Of a DNA stretch of 34,026 nucleotides, positions 1 to 8,887 are shown piece after piece. The stretch's first letter is position 1, and each line of letters opens with the position of its first letter. The notes under the pieces were generated by a model. The model was not told the origin of the DNA. It did not search any database and worked only from the letters and a program-made list of their open reading frames with translations. Position numbers and translations under genes: made by a program. This stretch comes from Bacillota bacterium (GTDB lineage: Bacteria; Bacillota; Clostridia; Christensenellales; DTU072), in contig WQYD01000014.1 of assembly GCA_009781445.1 (NCBI GenBank), positions 1-34,026 of the forward strand, in the 5' to 3' direction.

Positions 1-18
1 AGTTGTACGGTTTTTAGA

Positions 19-148
19 GGTGGTTGGTGGCTGGTAGCTCTGTCGCCTGTGCCGTGGGTTGCACCCACGGTTATGCAAATCCTGCCCGCATCGGGGCAGT
101 TACGGATTTATCCATAATTCTGCATTCTGAATTCTGAATTCTTAATTA
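19..148. repeat. Composite intergenic repeat (copy A): weak heptamers, hairpins ccgtgggt/acccacgg and ctgccc/gggcag, then heptamer array tgcattc-tgaattc-tgaattc-ttaatta
   Basis: Aligns by eye with the reverse complement of about 8716-8836 over ~100 nt. Confidence 0.75.
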
Positions 149-270
149 TTCTGTTGCTATGGCAACGGAATCACCGCCACTTGCCCCAAACGGGGCAAAT
201 ATCACTGCCTGTAGCAAACAGGCAATATCATTCTGAAAGAATCTCACTTTTCCGAAGGAAAAATTTCATT
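148..270. repeat. Array of unrelated short palindromes separated by octamer ATHTCAYT
   Basis: Palindromes 148-171, 181-198, 206-224, 231-241, 248-262 (then 271-309); separators ATATCACT 199-206, ATATCATT 225-232, ATCTCACT 241-248, ATTTCATT 263-270. Confidence 0.75.
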
Positions 271-309
271 GCAAAAGGGCTAAATTTCTCAGAAATTTAG
301 CCCTTTTGC
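271..309 (-). terminator. Perfect 19-bp hairpin immediately 3' of tRNA-Leu, probable terminator
   Basis: gcaaaagggctaaatttct-c-agaaatttagcccttttgc is a perfect inverted repeat starting one base after the tRNA CCA end. Confidence 0.7.
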
Positions 310-396
310 TGGTGCCGTTGATCGGGGTCGAACCGATATGAAGTTGCCTTCGAGGGATTTTAAGTCCCTTGCGTCTGCCTGTTCCGCCACAACGGC
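310..396 (-). tRNA. tRNA-Leu (anticodon TAA), 3' CCA encoded
   Basis: Minus strand reads GCCGTTG...GGGACTTAAAATCCC...GGTTCGACCCC...CAACGGCACCA; 7-bp acceptor stem pairs, anticodon loop CTTAAAA gives TAA, long variable arm typical of Leu, T-loop GTTCGA. Confidence 0.95.
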
Positions 397-416
397 ATAA
401 TTATTTGATATATTTA

Positions 417-480
417 ATGATTATATTGATTTGACAACATTATACTCAATGTATTTTATGATTATACTGATTTTTTGAAC
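417..480 (-). promoter_or_regulatory. Possible tandem promoters of tRNA-Leu
   Basis: Two near-identical 16-mers on + (atgattatattgattt at 417, atgattatactgattt at 458); on the minus strand each contains TATAAT, upstream of the tRNA. Confidence 0.35.
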
Positions 481-639
481 TCTTTGCAAGTAAATGAAGC
501 ACATTTAGGTGCATTTGTTAGTACAATTTTTGGATTAACTTCCGTAATGTAAAGTAAAAAACTTTTTAAACTTTCCATGCACCCGCTACGATTATATTTT
601 TGCAAAGCATTTTATATGTGCCGTTTGATTGTGGCTAAT

Positions 640-663
640 ATTCTGTAGCTATAGCAACAGAAT
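640..663. repeat. 24-nt imperfect hairpin, same family as 148-171 and 31025-31048
   Basis: ATTCTGTAGCTATAGCAACAGAAT compared with ATTCTGTTGCTATGGCAACGGAAT and ATTTAGTAGCCATAGCTACGGAAT. Confidence 0.6.
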
Positions 664-747
664 TTGAGATATTTCAAGCCAAAAATCAAAACTGCACACT
701 TTGGCTTTAAGTTCTAAAAACTATGCCACCAAATCGCAAATATCATG

Positions 748-776
748 TTGACAATCTATTACGGGTTTAATATAAT
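748..776 (+). promoter_or_regulatory. Consensus SigA-type promoter for the MgtC-family gene
   Basis: TTGACA (748-753), 17-nt spacer, TATAAT (771-776), about 45 nt upstream of ATG 821. Confidence 0.8.
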
Positions 777-820
777 TGAGGTAACTACTAAAAGCGCGCA
801 TAGCGCGCGGGGGAAAAAAT

Positions 821-1495
821 ATGTGGGAAAATTTTTTAACTGAATTAACTTATCTTGGGCAGGTTTTGCTGGCTTTTGTGCTTGGGTTCATTGTGGGCTT
901 GGAACGCAAAATGAGGTATAAGGAAGCGGGCCCAAGGACGCACGCGATTGTGGCAGGCGGTGCGGCGTTAATGCTTCTTGTGGGAAAATTCGGCTTTGAG
1001 GGCGCGAACGAAGGCGCAAGGGTTGCGGGGCAAATAGTAACGGGTATCGGCTTTTTGGGCGCAGGTTTAATCATGTTTAGGCGCGATTCGTTGCGCGGCG
1101 TTACCACGGCAGCGGGAATTTGGGCTACGGCAGGCATAGGCATGGCTTCGGGCGCAGGAATGTATGTCCTTGCTGTGGGCGGAACGGTGTTTATTATCGG
1201 CGTGCAGTTCGTTTTACATTTAAAAATTCCGCTTTTCAGAACAAAACGCTACTATTTTTACAAAATTAAATTTATAGCACACAAGGACGAAAATGAAAAT
1301 GAAAAGATTAAAACCTTGTTCGGCGTATCAAATTTTAGCAGGATAAACTATTTTAATGTGGGCGAAGAGATTAACGCGATAGCGGAAATCAGCACAAACC
1401 ACCTGATTTCGGACGATGAATTCAGGACGATAATGTTTAGCAATGATTTTATCATTTCGCTTGAAAGAATATATCAAAGCGATGGCAAAGATTAG
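821..1495 (+). CDS. MgtC/SapB family membrane protein
   Basis: N-terminal hydrophobic segments with GLERKMRYKEAGPRTHAIVAGGAALML and TGIGFLGAGLIM, characteristic of the MgtC/SapB family. Confidence 0.9.
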   Translation: MWENFLTELTYLGQVLLAFVLGFIVGLERKMRYKEAGPRTHAIVAGGAALMLLVGKFGFEGANEGARVAGQIVTGIGFLGAGLIMFRRDSLRGVTTAAGIWATAGIGMASGAGMYVLAVGGTVFIIGVQFVLHLKIPLFRTKRYYFYKIKFIAHKDENENEKIKTLFGVSNFSRINYFNVGEEINAIAEISTNHLISDDEFRTIMFSNDFIISLERIYQSDGKD

Positions 1496-1580
1496 ATAGA
1501 AAAGGATAGATTATACGCGGTTTATGTAGTATAATGTTCTTATAAAGAAATAATTAAAGAAAATAAGGTGGGTGGCAATA

Positions 1581-3008
1581 ATGTACGATATAGCAATTAT
1601 CGGCGCAGGTGTTATTGGTTCGGCGGTGGCAAGGGAATTATCGCGCTACAAGCTAAAAATTTTGGTGCTTGAAAAGGAACTTGACGCTTGCGTGGGAACA
1701 TCTAAGGCGAATTCGGGAATTGTTCACGCTGGATACGATCCTGAAAAGCATACCCTTATGGCGAAACTTAATGCGGACGGCAATAAAGCGTACGATAAAC
1801 TGGCAAAGGAATTAAGCGTTCCTTTTAAAAGAAACGGTTCGCTTGTGGTTGCGTTTGATGACGAACAGCTTGCGCATATCATGAAACTTTACGAACGCGG
1901 AATTGAAAACGGCATACCAAAATTAAGAATTATAGGACACGCCGAACTTTTAAAACTTGAACCCAACATTAATCCCGAAGCAAAAGGCGCGCTTTTGGCG
2001 GAAACCGCAGGCGTGGTTGATCCTATGCTTTTAACGATTTCATTGCTTGAAAACGCGGTTATGAACGGCGCGGAATGTAAATTTGATTTTGAAGTGAAGT
2101 CCATTACCCCCGAAAACGGCGGTTATACCTTAAAATCTGACACCGAATCCGTTTCTGCAAAATTTGTGGTGAATGCGGGCGGTGTTTATTCGGATAAAAT
2201 TAACGATATGGTTGCACCCCCGCGCTTTAAGGTTAACCCGAGAAGGGGGCATTACTTCTTGCTTGATAAAAGCGAGGAAGGAATTGTAAAGCACACTGTT
2301 TTCCCCTGCCCTACCAAAATCGGTAAGGGAATTTTGGTTGCGCCCACAGCACACGGAAATATAATTTTAGGCCCTGCGTCTGACGATATTGACGATAGGG
2401 AAAACCTTGGAACTTCTGAGGATTGCTTGAACCTTGTGCGCAAAGGTGCGCGCCTTTTGGTAGCCAAGGCTACAACAAGGAACGCAATCAGGGTTTTTGC
2501 AGGCATGAGGGCTGAACCAGATACAGACGATTTCATAATTGAAGAAGCAAAAGGCGCGAAGAACTTTTTGAATATTGCAGGCATAAAATCCCCTGGATTA
2601 ACAGCTATGCCCGCTATTGCAGAATATGCGGTAAATCTTCTTAAAGATATGGGGCTTTCTTTAGAAAAAAATAAGAAGTTTAACCCTATTGTGGAAAGAT
2701 CTTTATTTATTGATTTAAGCGAAAAAGAACAAGCAAAGTTAATTAAAAAGAATCCGCTTTACGGCAGGATTATTTGCAGATGCGAAAATATCACTGAGGG
2801 CGATATTGTGGACGCGGTTAACCGCCCAATGGGTGCGACAACGGTAGACGGCGTGAAAAGGCGTTGCCGTGCAGGTATGGGCAGATGCCAAGGCGGTTTC
2901 TGTGGCCCGAAAGTTCAAGAGATTTTATCAAGGGAACTAAACAAACCTCTTGATTCGGTGGTTCTTGAAAAGAAATCCTCTTTTATCCTCACAGGAAAAA
3001 CTAAGTAA
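1581..3008 (+). CDS. FAD-dependent oxidoreductase, GlpA-like glycerol-3-phosphate dehydrogenase family with C-terminal BFD-like [2Fe-2S] Cys motif
   Basis: N-terminal GAGVIGSAVARELS dinucleotide-binding motif; C-terminal CRCENITEGDIVDAV...CRAGMGRCQGGFC. ATG at 1581 has an upstream AAGGTGG; the ORF-track start at 1572 is GTG. Confidence 0.88.
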   Translation: MYDIAIIGAGVIGSAVARELSRYKLKILVLEKELDACVGTSKANSGIVHAGYDPEKHTLMAKLNADGNKAYDKLAKELSVPFKRNGSLVVAFDDEQLAHIMKLYERGIENGIPKLRIIGHAELLKLEPNINPEAKGALLAETAGVVDPMLLTISLLENAVMNGAECKFDFEVKSITPENGGYTLKSDTESVSAKFVVNAGGVYSDKINDMVAPPRFKVNPRRGHYFLLDKSEEGIVKHTVFPCPTKIGKGILVAPTAHGNIILGPASDDIDDRENLGTSEDCLNLVRKGARLLVAKATTRNAIRVFAGMRAEPDTDDFIIEEAKGAKNFLNIAGIKSPGLTAMPAIAEYAVNLLKDMGLSLEKNKKFNPIVERSLFIDLSEKEQAKLIKKNPLYGRIICRCENITEGDIVDAVNRPMGATTVDGVKRRCRAGMGRCQGGFCGPKVQEILSRELNKPLDSVVLEKKSSFILTGKTK

Positions 3009-3020
3009 GGAAGGGTGAAT

Positions 3021-4286
3021 ATGAAAAATTACGATATTGTGGTAATAGGCGGTGGCCCTGCGGGGTTGGCGGCGGCGATTGAAGCCAAAAAGCAAGGAAT
3101 TAAAAAAGTTCTTGTGATTGAACGCGATATAGAACTCGGCGGAATTTTGCAACAGTGCATACATAACGGTTTCGGGGTGCATATCTTTAAGGAAGAACTT
3201 ACTGGCCCTGAATATGCGCAAAGATATATCAATATGGCGCGTGAGGAAAATATTGAATTGCTTATGGATACCATAGTAACTTCAATTACTAAAGATAAAC
3301 GCGTGCGCGCCACGAATTGTGGTGGAATTTTGGATATTCAAGCCAAAGCTATTGTTCTAACCATGGGTTGCCGTGAAAGAACAAGGGGTGCTTGCGCCAT
3401 TCCGGGGGATAGGCCTTCGGGGGTGCTAACCGCAGGCGCGGCGCAGAGATTCATTAACATTGAGGGCTATAATGTGGGCAAAAAGGTTATTATCCTTGGC
3501 GCAGGCGATATAGGCATGATTATGGCAAGGCGCATTGTGCTTGAGGGCGGTGAGGTTATCGCCGTGCTTGCACGCGGAAATATTGTGAAGGGGCTAACAA
3601 GGAATATCGTGCAATGCCTTGATCATTACAATATTCCCCTGCTTATGAATCATAATATAATAGAGATTAAGGGCAAAGAACGCATGACAAGCGTGGTTGT
3701 GGCACAGACGGACGAAAGAAAAGATGTTATCCCCGGTACGGAAAAAGAATATGAATGCGATACCCTGCTTTTATCTGTGGGGCTGATACCCGAAAACGAA
3801 CTTTCAAGGCAAGCAGGCATTATTATTGATAGAAAAACAAGCGGGCCTGTGGTGAATGAAAGCATGGAAACTTCGGTTGAAGGCATTTTTGCTTCGGGCA
3901 ATGTGGTTCATGTGCATGATGTGGTGGATTTCGTTACCGAAGAAAGTTGCAGGGCTGGCAGGAATGCGGCGCGGTATGTGAAAGGCGAAATTTCTGCCGA
4001 ATCGGAAGCTATGAATGTGGTGGTTTCGGGCGGACTTAGCTATTGCGTTCCTCACAAAATCCGCCTTTCGGCAATGCCCGATAAAATGGATTTATTTTTG
4101 AGGGTGGAAGATATTTACCCCGAAGCCAAAATTGTAATCAAAAACCAAGGCAAAGAACTTGCACGCTTTAAGAAAACGCACTTAACCCCCGGGGAAATGA
4201 TTAAGCAAACGGTGGTAAAGGCACTATTTAAGGATTGCAAAGGCGATTTGGAAATCACTCTTGAAGTAGAAGGCGGTAAGAAATAA
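3021..4286 (+). CDS. NAD(P)/FAD-dependent oxidoreductase (pyridine nucleotide-disulfide oxidoreductase-like) of the GlpA/DUF1667 operon
   Basis: GGGPAGLAAAIEAKKQG and a second nucleotide-binding motif GAGDIGMIMARR; ATG at 3021 (track start 3015 is GTG). Confidence 0.88.
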   Translation: MKNYDIVVIGGGPAGLAAAIEAKKQGIKKVLVIERDIELGGILQQCIHNGFGVHIFKEELTGPEYAQRYINMAREENIELLMDTIVTSITKDKRVRATNCGGILDIQAKAIVLTMGCRERTRGACAIPGDRPSGVLTAGAAQRFINIEGYNVGKKVIILGAGDIGMIMARRIVLEGGEVIAVLARGNIVKGLTRNIVQCLDHYNIPLLMNHNIIEIKGKERMTSVVVAQTDERKDVIPGTEKEYECDTLLLSVGLIPENELSRQAGIIIDRKTSGPVVNESMETSVEGIFASGNVVHVHDVVDFVTEESCRAGRNAARYVKGEISAESEAMNVVVSGGLSYCVPHKIRLSAMPDKMDLFLRVEDIYPEAKIVIKNQGKELARFKKTHLTPGEMIKQTVVKALFKDCKGDLEITLEVEGGKK

Positions 4287-4288
4287 TT

Positions 4289-4639
4289 ATGGAAAAAGAT
4301 CTTGTTTGCATTGTTTGCCCTATCGGGTGCAGGCTAAAAATTACAGGTAGCATTGAAAAAATGGTTGTGAGTGGCGGAAAATGCACCAAAGCCATAGGCT
4401 ACGCGCATGACGAATTAACCAACCCCACCCGTATGATTTGCACCACCGCAAGAATTAAAGGCGGAATTCATAAGGTGATTCCTGTGAAAACGGATAAGCC
4501 GATTAGAGATGAATTTAAATTTGATGTGGTGGAAGAAGTAAATAAACTTAACCTTGTGTCCCCTGTTAAAATGGGCGATATCGTGATAGCGAATGTTTGC
4601 GGAACAGATGTGAACATTGTGGCAGAGAGGGATATGTAA
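4289..4639 (+). CDS. DUF1667 domain protein
   Basis: CIVCPIGCRL ... GGKCTKAIGYA ... NPTRMICTTARIKGG pattern, and position immediately after the two oxidoreductases. Confidence 0.85.
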   Translation: MEKDLVCIVCPIGCRLKITGSIEKMVVSGGKCTKAIGYAHDELTNPTRMICTTARIKGGIHKVIPVKTDKPIRDEFKFDVVEEVNKLNLVSPVKMGDIVIANVCGTDVNIVAERDM

Positions 4640-4662
4640 GGAAACAAAAAAGTAAAAACGGC

Positions 4663-4825
4663 GGAATCTAATTATCATTATATATCAGCGCACAGCGCAC
4701 AGCGCACAATGAAGGATTCTAAATATCATTATTAACTAATCCGCAATTCGTGCTTTGTACTTCGTACTTCGTACTTAAATTAATTATTCCACCATTGTGC
4801 GCTGTGCATTGTGCGCTGTGCGCTG
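4663..4825. repeat. Modular heptamer/core element 1
   Basis: Core 4663-4681; (cagcgca)x3+caatgaa 4686-4713; core GGATTCTAAATATCATTATTAACTAATCCGCAATTC 4714-4749; gtgcttt/gtacttc x2/gtactta 4750-4777; inverted heptamers attgtgc/gctgtgc 4794-4825. Confidence 0.9.
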
Positions 4826-4839
4826 AAAAAATATTAAGA

Positions 4840-6633
4840 ATGAACAAACTTAAGGCTTACATATCCAAATTCATGTCCTCATTCACGGTTAAAATGAGTG
4901 AAAAACCCATTTTAATGACTGTGGTTTTGCTTTTGTTTGCCAACCTTATAATTTTAGCGGTTGCTTCGGTGGTTGCGATTGCGTTGCAGGCGGATTTGTA
5001 CGCAAATTATTTTACCGCTTTCGCGTCTGCCTTCCGCTGGCTGATTTTGCCTAACTCAATTTCACAGATAGATCAATCAGAACATTTTAGCACCCTTGTG
5101 CTTGCCATTGTGGTGGTTGTGTGCGGTATGATTTTATTCACAGGCACAATTATTGCGGTTGTTACCGCTTCACTCAGAGATTATATTGCAAAAATCGGCG
5201 GTGCTAAGGGAAAATTAAACTTATCAGATCATATTGTTATTTTAAATTATAACCGTGAGGTTACCACGATTCTTTCGGATTTAATGCACAGCGGCACGGA
5301 TACCACGGTGCTTATTTTATCGGATAAAACTAAGGAATTTGTGAAGGAAGATTTGGCTTCGGAAACTGCCTCAATGGAAGATCCTGCAAATTGCAAGCTA
5401 AGGCTTGTGGTTAGGCAAGGCAACCCGAATAACCTGCAAGATTTAAAAGAAATCGCGCTTGAAAAGGCGCGTGGCATTATCGTGATGAGTGCTGAAAATA
5501 ATAATTCGGATTTTAGCGCAATTAAACTTGCAATTAAATTATCCTCACTTGATATTCCCAAGACTTGCCCTATCGGAATTGAAACTGATTGCTACGGTTC
5601 GGCGAAAACAATCCGCCAATTACAGCAAGAAATTTCGGGGCTTAAGGATAAAAGCATTCAGCCATTTTCAAGCAGAAGAAAACTTGGGCAGTTTCTTGCT
5701 TTAACCATTATTAACCCCGATTTTTCGGGCGTGCTGAATGAACTTCTTTCATTTAAAGGTTGCGAATTTTACCCTGCCGAAGGAAAGGACATTGAACACT
5801 ATCTTGAAAATTACAGCAGGGTTGTGCCTGTGTTTGCTTCGGATAAAACTTATCTTCTTGCCGAAAGCCCTGAGTGCATTACGCAGAAAAGAATTGCGCC
5901 GTACAAAACTGACAGGATTTTACCCTTAAGCAAAAAAGCAACTGCACCGAAAGAAATTAAACTTTATCTAATAGGCGAAAATAATAAAATTGAATATATG
6001 CTTGAGGCTTTAAAAACTCAAAAAGCAAATGTTAAACTTTATAGCTACGATATAAATAATATTGAAAAATTTGCAAAAGATGTTTCCGAACAAGGGGACG
6101 AAAACAGCGTTGCCGTGATTTTAAGTGATGACACCGCCCCGCCCGAAAACCATGATTTAAATGTGTTCTTAACGCTTATTGAACTTGCAAAGCGCAAGAA
6201 TTATAACGAAAGATTATTTAAGGTGATTGCGGAAATTCTTGAACCCGAAAACCAATCAGGGATTAGCGAATTTCATGTGGAAAACATTATTGATTCCACA
6301 AAAATTGTAAGTTTTTTTGCCACAAAGCTAATTAGTGATCCGAGTGCAGGCTTGTTTTATGAGGATATTTTCTCACATACTTCAGATTTTTCGGATTTTT
6401 GGATTGATAAAGCCGAAAATTTATTTGATTTAACAGATTTAAAGCCCTTTAACTCTTATGCGGAATTTGTGCGCGCGGTTTATAACGGTTCGGGGAAAAC
6501 TCTGATACCTATCGGCATTCTTATTAACGGTAAAAATGAATTTTTCTGCGAAGAACTTGACACGCAAAGAAATTTTACAATAACCAACAACGATAAAATT
6601 ATTTATATGGCACTCAATGAAAAAACTATTTAA
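4840..6633 (+). CDS. CASTOR/POLLUX-like ion channel with RCK/TrkA-N type domain
   Basis: Two or three N-terminal TM segments, then DHIVILNYNREVTTILSDLMHSGTDTTVLILSD. Start set at ATG 4840 because the track start at 4750 lies inside repeat element 1. Confidence 0.72.
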   Translation: MNKLKAYISKFMSSFTVKMSEKPILMTVVLLLFANLIILAVASVVAIALQADLYANYFTAFASAFRWLILPNSISQIDQSEHFSTLVLAIVVVVCGMILFTGTIIAVVTASLRDYIAKIGGAKGKLNLSDHIVILNYNREVTTILSDLMHSGTDTTVLILSDKTKEFVKEDLASETASMEDPANCKLRLVVRQGNPNNLQDLKEIALEKARGIIVMSAENNNSDFSAIKLAIKLSSLDIPKTCPIGIETDCYGSAKTIRQLQQEISGLKDKSIQPFSSRRKLGQFLALTIINPDFSGVLNELLSFKGCEFYPAEGKDIEHYLENYSRVVPVFASDKTYLLAESPECITQKRIAPYKTDRILPLSKKATAPKEIKLYLIGENNKIEYMLEALKTQKANVKLYSYDINNIEKFAKDVSEQGDENSVAVILSDDTAPPENHDLNVFLTLIELAKRKNYNERLFKVIAEILEPENQSGISEFHVENIIDSTKIVSFFATKLISDPSAGLFYEDIFSHTSDFSDFWIDKAENLFDLTDLKPFNSYAEFVRAVYNGSGKTLIPIGILINGKNEFFCEELDTQRNFTITNNDKIIYMALNEKTI

Positions 6634-7075
6634 AGCACTTTTACTAATATTATTTTACATAATTAACTTTACTTGGGGGATACTGCAAAACCTTTTGGGT
6701 TTGGTGTTTTTAATTAAATACAGAAAATGCAGAAAGGAAAGGTATTACAATACTTTGCTAACCTATCATGAGGAAGGTTGGGGCGGAATTTCGCTTGGCA
6801 TTTTCCTATTTATAGGCGCAAAGCACAATGAGGCATGGCAAACAAAGGCACGCCCGCATGAATTGGGACACACAATTCAATCCTTAATTCTTGGGCCTTT
6901 ATTCTTAATTATTATCGGCTTGCCCTCTGTGATATGGTGCAACTTTTGCGTGAAGGTTTGGCGCAATCCTGAAAACAATAACGCAAAGTATGACGACTTT
7001 TATCCCGAAAGAAACGCTAACTGGATAGGCGAAAAAATTACGGGGATTCCGCTTGCGCGGGGAAATGATAGATAG
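6617..7075 (+). CDS. Small membrane protein with HExxH-type motif (HELGHTIQS), function unknown
   Basis: N-terminal and C-terminal hydrophobic helices flank HELGHTIQSLILGPLFLIIIGLPS; overlaps the preceding CDS by 17 nt. Confidence 0.75.
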   Translation: MKKLFKALLLILFYIINFTWGILQNLLGLVFLIKYRKCRKERYYNTLLTYHEEGWGGISLGIFLFIGAKHNEAWQTKARPHELGHTIQSLILGPLFLIIIGLPSVIWCNFCVKVWRNPENNNAKYDDFYPERNANWIGEKITGIPLARGNDR

Positions 7076-7083
7076 ATCATTGA

Positions 7084-7170
7084 GGGCATAGGGCATAGGG
7101 TTTAGGGCATAGGGGTGGAATTAGTTTTTTCAGCGCACAGCGCACAATGGTGGAATCTAAATCTCATTAT
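7084..7170. repeat. Heptamer/core element
   Basis: gggcata-gggcata-gggttta-gggcata 7084-7111; cagcgca x2 + caatggt 7131-7151; core GGAATCTAAATCTCATTAT 7152-7170. Confidence 0.9.
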
Positions 7171-7184
7171 GGAATTTTGAACAT

Positions 7185-8699
7185 ATGGATAAAGCAAAGG
7201 TAAGCAGGTTTTTAAAAATGAATAGCTACAGCGCGGGTGATGCGCTGGGCGGTGCTATACCTCAGCTTACCTCGCTTTACTATTTATCCTTTTTACTGCT
7301 TGTGGTGGAAATGAACCCTTTTCTTGCAGGGCTTGTGGTGGCAATAGGCAGGATTTGGGACGGAATTACTGATCCCGTAATGGGTGTGATTGTGGATAGA
7401 ACGCGCACGCGCTTTGGCAGTTGCCGTCCTTTCTTTCTTTTGGCTACCGTCCCTATTTTCGCAGGAAATGTGCTTTTATGGAGTGCGTTCGGGATACAGG
7501 GGCAGGCTTCGCAATTTGCTTACTTCACATTTGCTTATATGTTTTACACCTCTGCGCTTACCATAGGAATTGTGCCTTATGAAGCACTTTTGCCCAAAAT
7601 TGTGGATAGCTATAAAGAACGCATAAGCTATTCAAGCCTAAGAATGATTTATTCGGGCATTATGTGCGTGCTTGTGGTTTATATTTATGAACTCATGATC
7701 CCTGTAAGCGGAACTAACCCCCTTTCACCTGCCTTTCAAGATAAATTTACCGTAATGGGGATAGTGATAGGCGTGATTTTTGCCCTGCCCCTTGTGATTA
7801 CTTTTTTTGGAACAAAAGAGAAAAACCTGCCCCCTCTTGATTTGAATAAGAAAAGTTTTAAAGAAACGCTTAAGGAAATCTTAGTTAGCTACAAGCAGGT
7901 GCTTTCAAGCAAAACTTTTAGGAAATATTTTTATTTAACACTGCTTGCCGTGTTTATATCCGCTTCGGTGCTTGCCACGCTTGCGATATTCGTTTATGTT
8001 CTTTACGGAAACATTGAAAATTTTGTGCTTACATTTACATTGCTTTTTGTGGTGATTAACTTAAAAGGCGCGGTGGAAATTGCATTTTTTGTGCCGAATG
8101 TGATAATGATGAAAAAGAAAAGCAAGCATATGCCATATCTTGTGGATTTACCGCTTTTGGCAGTGGCTTGCGTGATTGTGCTGTTCGTTTCACCCACCAC
8201 CCCTATTTGGCTTTTCCTTTTGGCAATGTGCTTTTTGGGTGCGGGGTTTTCTTGCCTTGGCTTTGTGCCGATGTCCTTACTGCCCGATCTTACAGATGTG
8301 TACGAATTGATGTACGGCAAGCGCGCGGAAGGAATTAACGCAGGGTTAAACACGCTTGGCAAAAAACTTGTGAGTGGCATAACGGTTGCCCTGTTCGGCT
8401 TTATTCTTGGCGCGTTCGGGCTTAACAGCGGTGATTTAACTTATGACGGCGGTGAGGTTTCAAGCGGGACACTTACCGCTTTAAAAATTATGTTCTGCGC
8501 CCTGCCGATTGTTGCTTCCGTAATTATGGTGGCAATAAGCCGAACTTATCGCCTTGACGAAAAACGGCACAATATGATTAAAGCCCTAATCCTCAAAATG
8601 AACGAAACAGGCGAAAGCGAAGCCACCGCAGAAGAAATTTTAGAAGTTGAAAAGATTACCGGGAAGAAGTGGGAAGAGATGTGGATTGGTGAAAAATAA
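7185..8699 (+). CDS. MFS transporter, GPH (glycoside-pentoside-hexuronide):cation symporter family
   Basis: ~12 TM segments; GRIWDGITDPVMGVIVDRTRTRFGSCRPFFL motif typical of MelB/YicJ-like proteins. Confidence 0.9.
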   Translation: MDKAKVSRFLKMNSYSAGDALGGAIPQLTSLYYLSFLLLVVEMNPFLAGLVVAIGRIWDGITDPVMGVIVDRTRTRFGSCRPFFLLATVPIFAGNVLLWSAFGIQGQASQFAYFTFAYMFYTSALTIGIVPYEALLPKIVDSYKERISYSSLRMIYSGIMCVLVVYIYELMIPVSGTNPLSPAFQDKFTVMGIVIGVIFALPLVITFFGTKEKNLPPLDLNKKSFKETLKEILVSYKQVLSSKTFRKYFYLTLLAVFISASVLATLAIFVYVLYGNIENFVLTFTLLFVVINLKGAVEIAFFVPNVIMMKKKSKHMPYLVDLPLLAVACVIVLFVSPTTPIWLFLLAMCFLGAGFSCLGFVPMSLLPDLTDVYELMYGKRAEGINAGLNTLGKKLVSGITVALFGFILGAFGLNSGDLTYDGGEVSSGTLTALKIMFCALPIVASVIMVAISRTYRLDEKRHNMIKALILKMNETGESEATAEEILEVEKITGKKWEEMWIGEK

Positions 8700-8715
8700 T
8701 TGAAAATTATTTTTC

Positions 8716-8836
8716 AATTCAGAATTAAGAATTCAGAATTAAGAATTGTGGATTAATCCGTAACTGCCCCGAAGTGGGCAGGATATGCATAACCGTGGGT
8801 GCAACCCACGGCACAAGCGACAAGGGCGAAACAGCC
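8716..8836. repeat. Composite intergenic repeat (copy B), inverted relative to copy A
   Basis: aattcag/aattaag heptamers 8716-8750; hairpins ctgcccc..tgggcag 8764-8781 and ccgtgggt-gca-acccacgg 8793-8811. Confidence 0.8.
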
Positions 8837-8848
8837 ACCCCAAACAAA

Positions 8849-8887
8849 ACCCCGCCCCTACCTGCCTTTGGCAGGAAGGGGCGGGGT
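8849..8887. terminator. Strong nested GC-rich hairpin, possible bidirectional terminator in the convergent gap
   Basis: accccgcccct (8849-8859) / aggggcggggt (8877-8887), inner stem ctgcc-ttt-ggcag, lies between convergent genes ending at 8699 (+) and 9090 (-). Confidence 0.5.

Noticed and set aside
417-473. Direct repeat atgattatayTgattt as a mobile-element target duplication
   Set aside because: Short, AT-rich, and better explained as two -10 regions of tandem promoters for the tRNA.
4750-4839. N-terminal extension of the 627-aa ORF (MLCTSYFVLKLIIPPLCAVHCALCAEKILR)
   Set aside because: It is a translation of the gtacttc and gctgtgc heptamer arrays of element 1; the real start is most likely ATG 4840.
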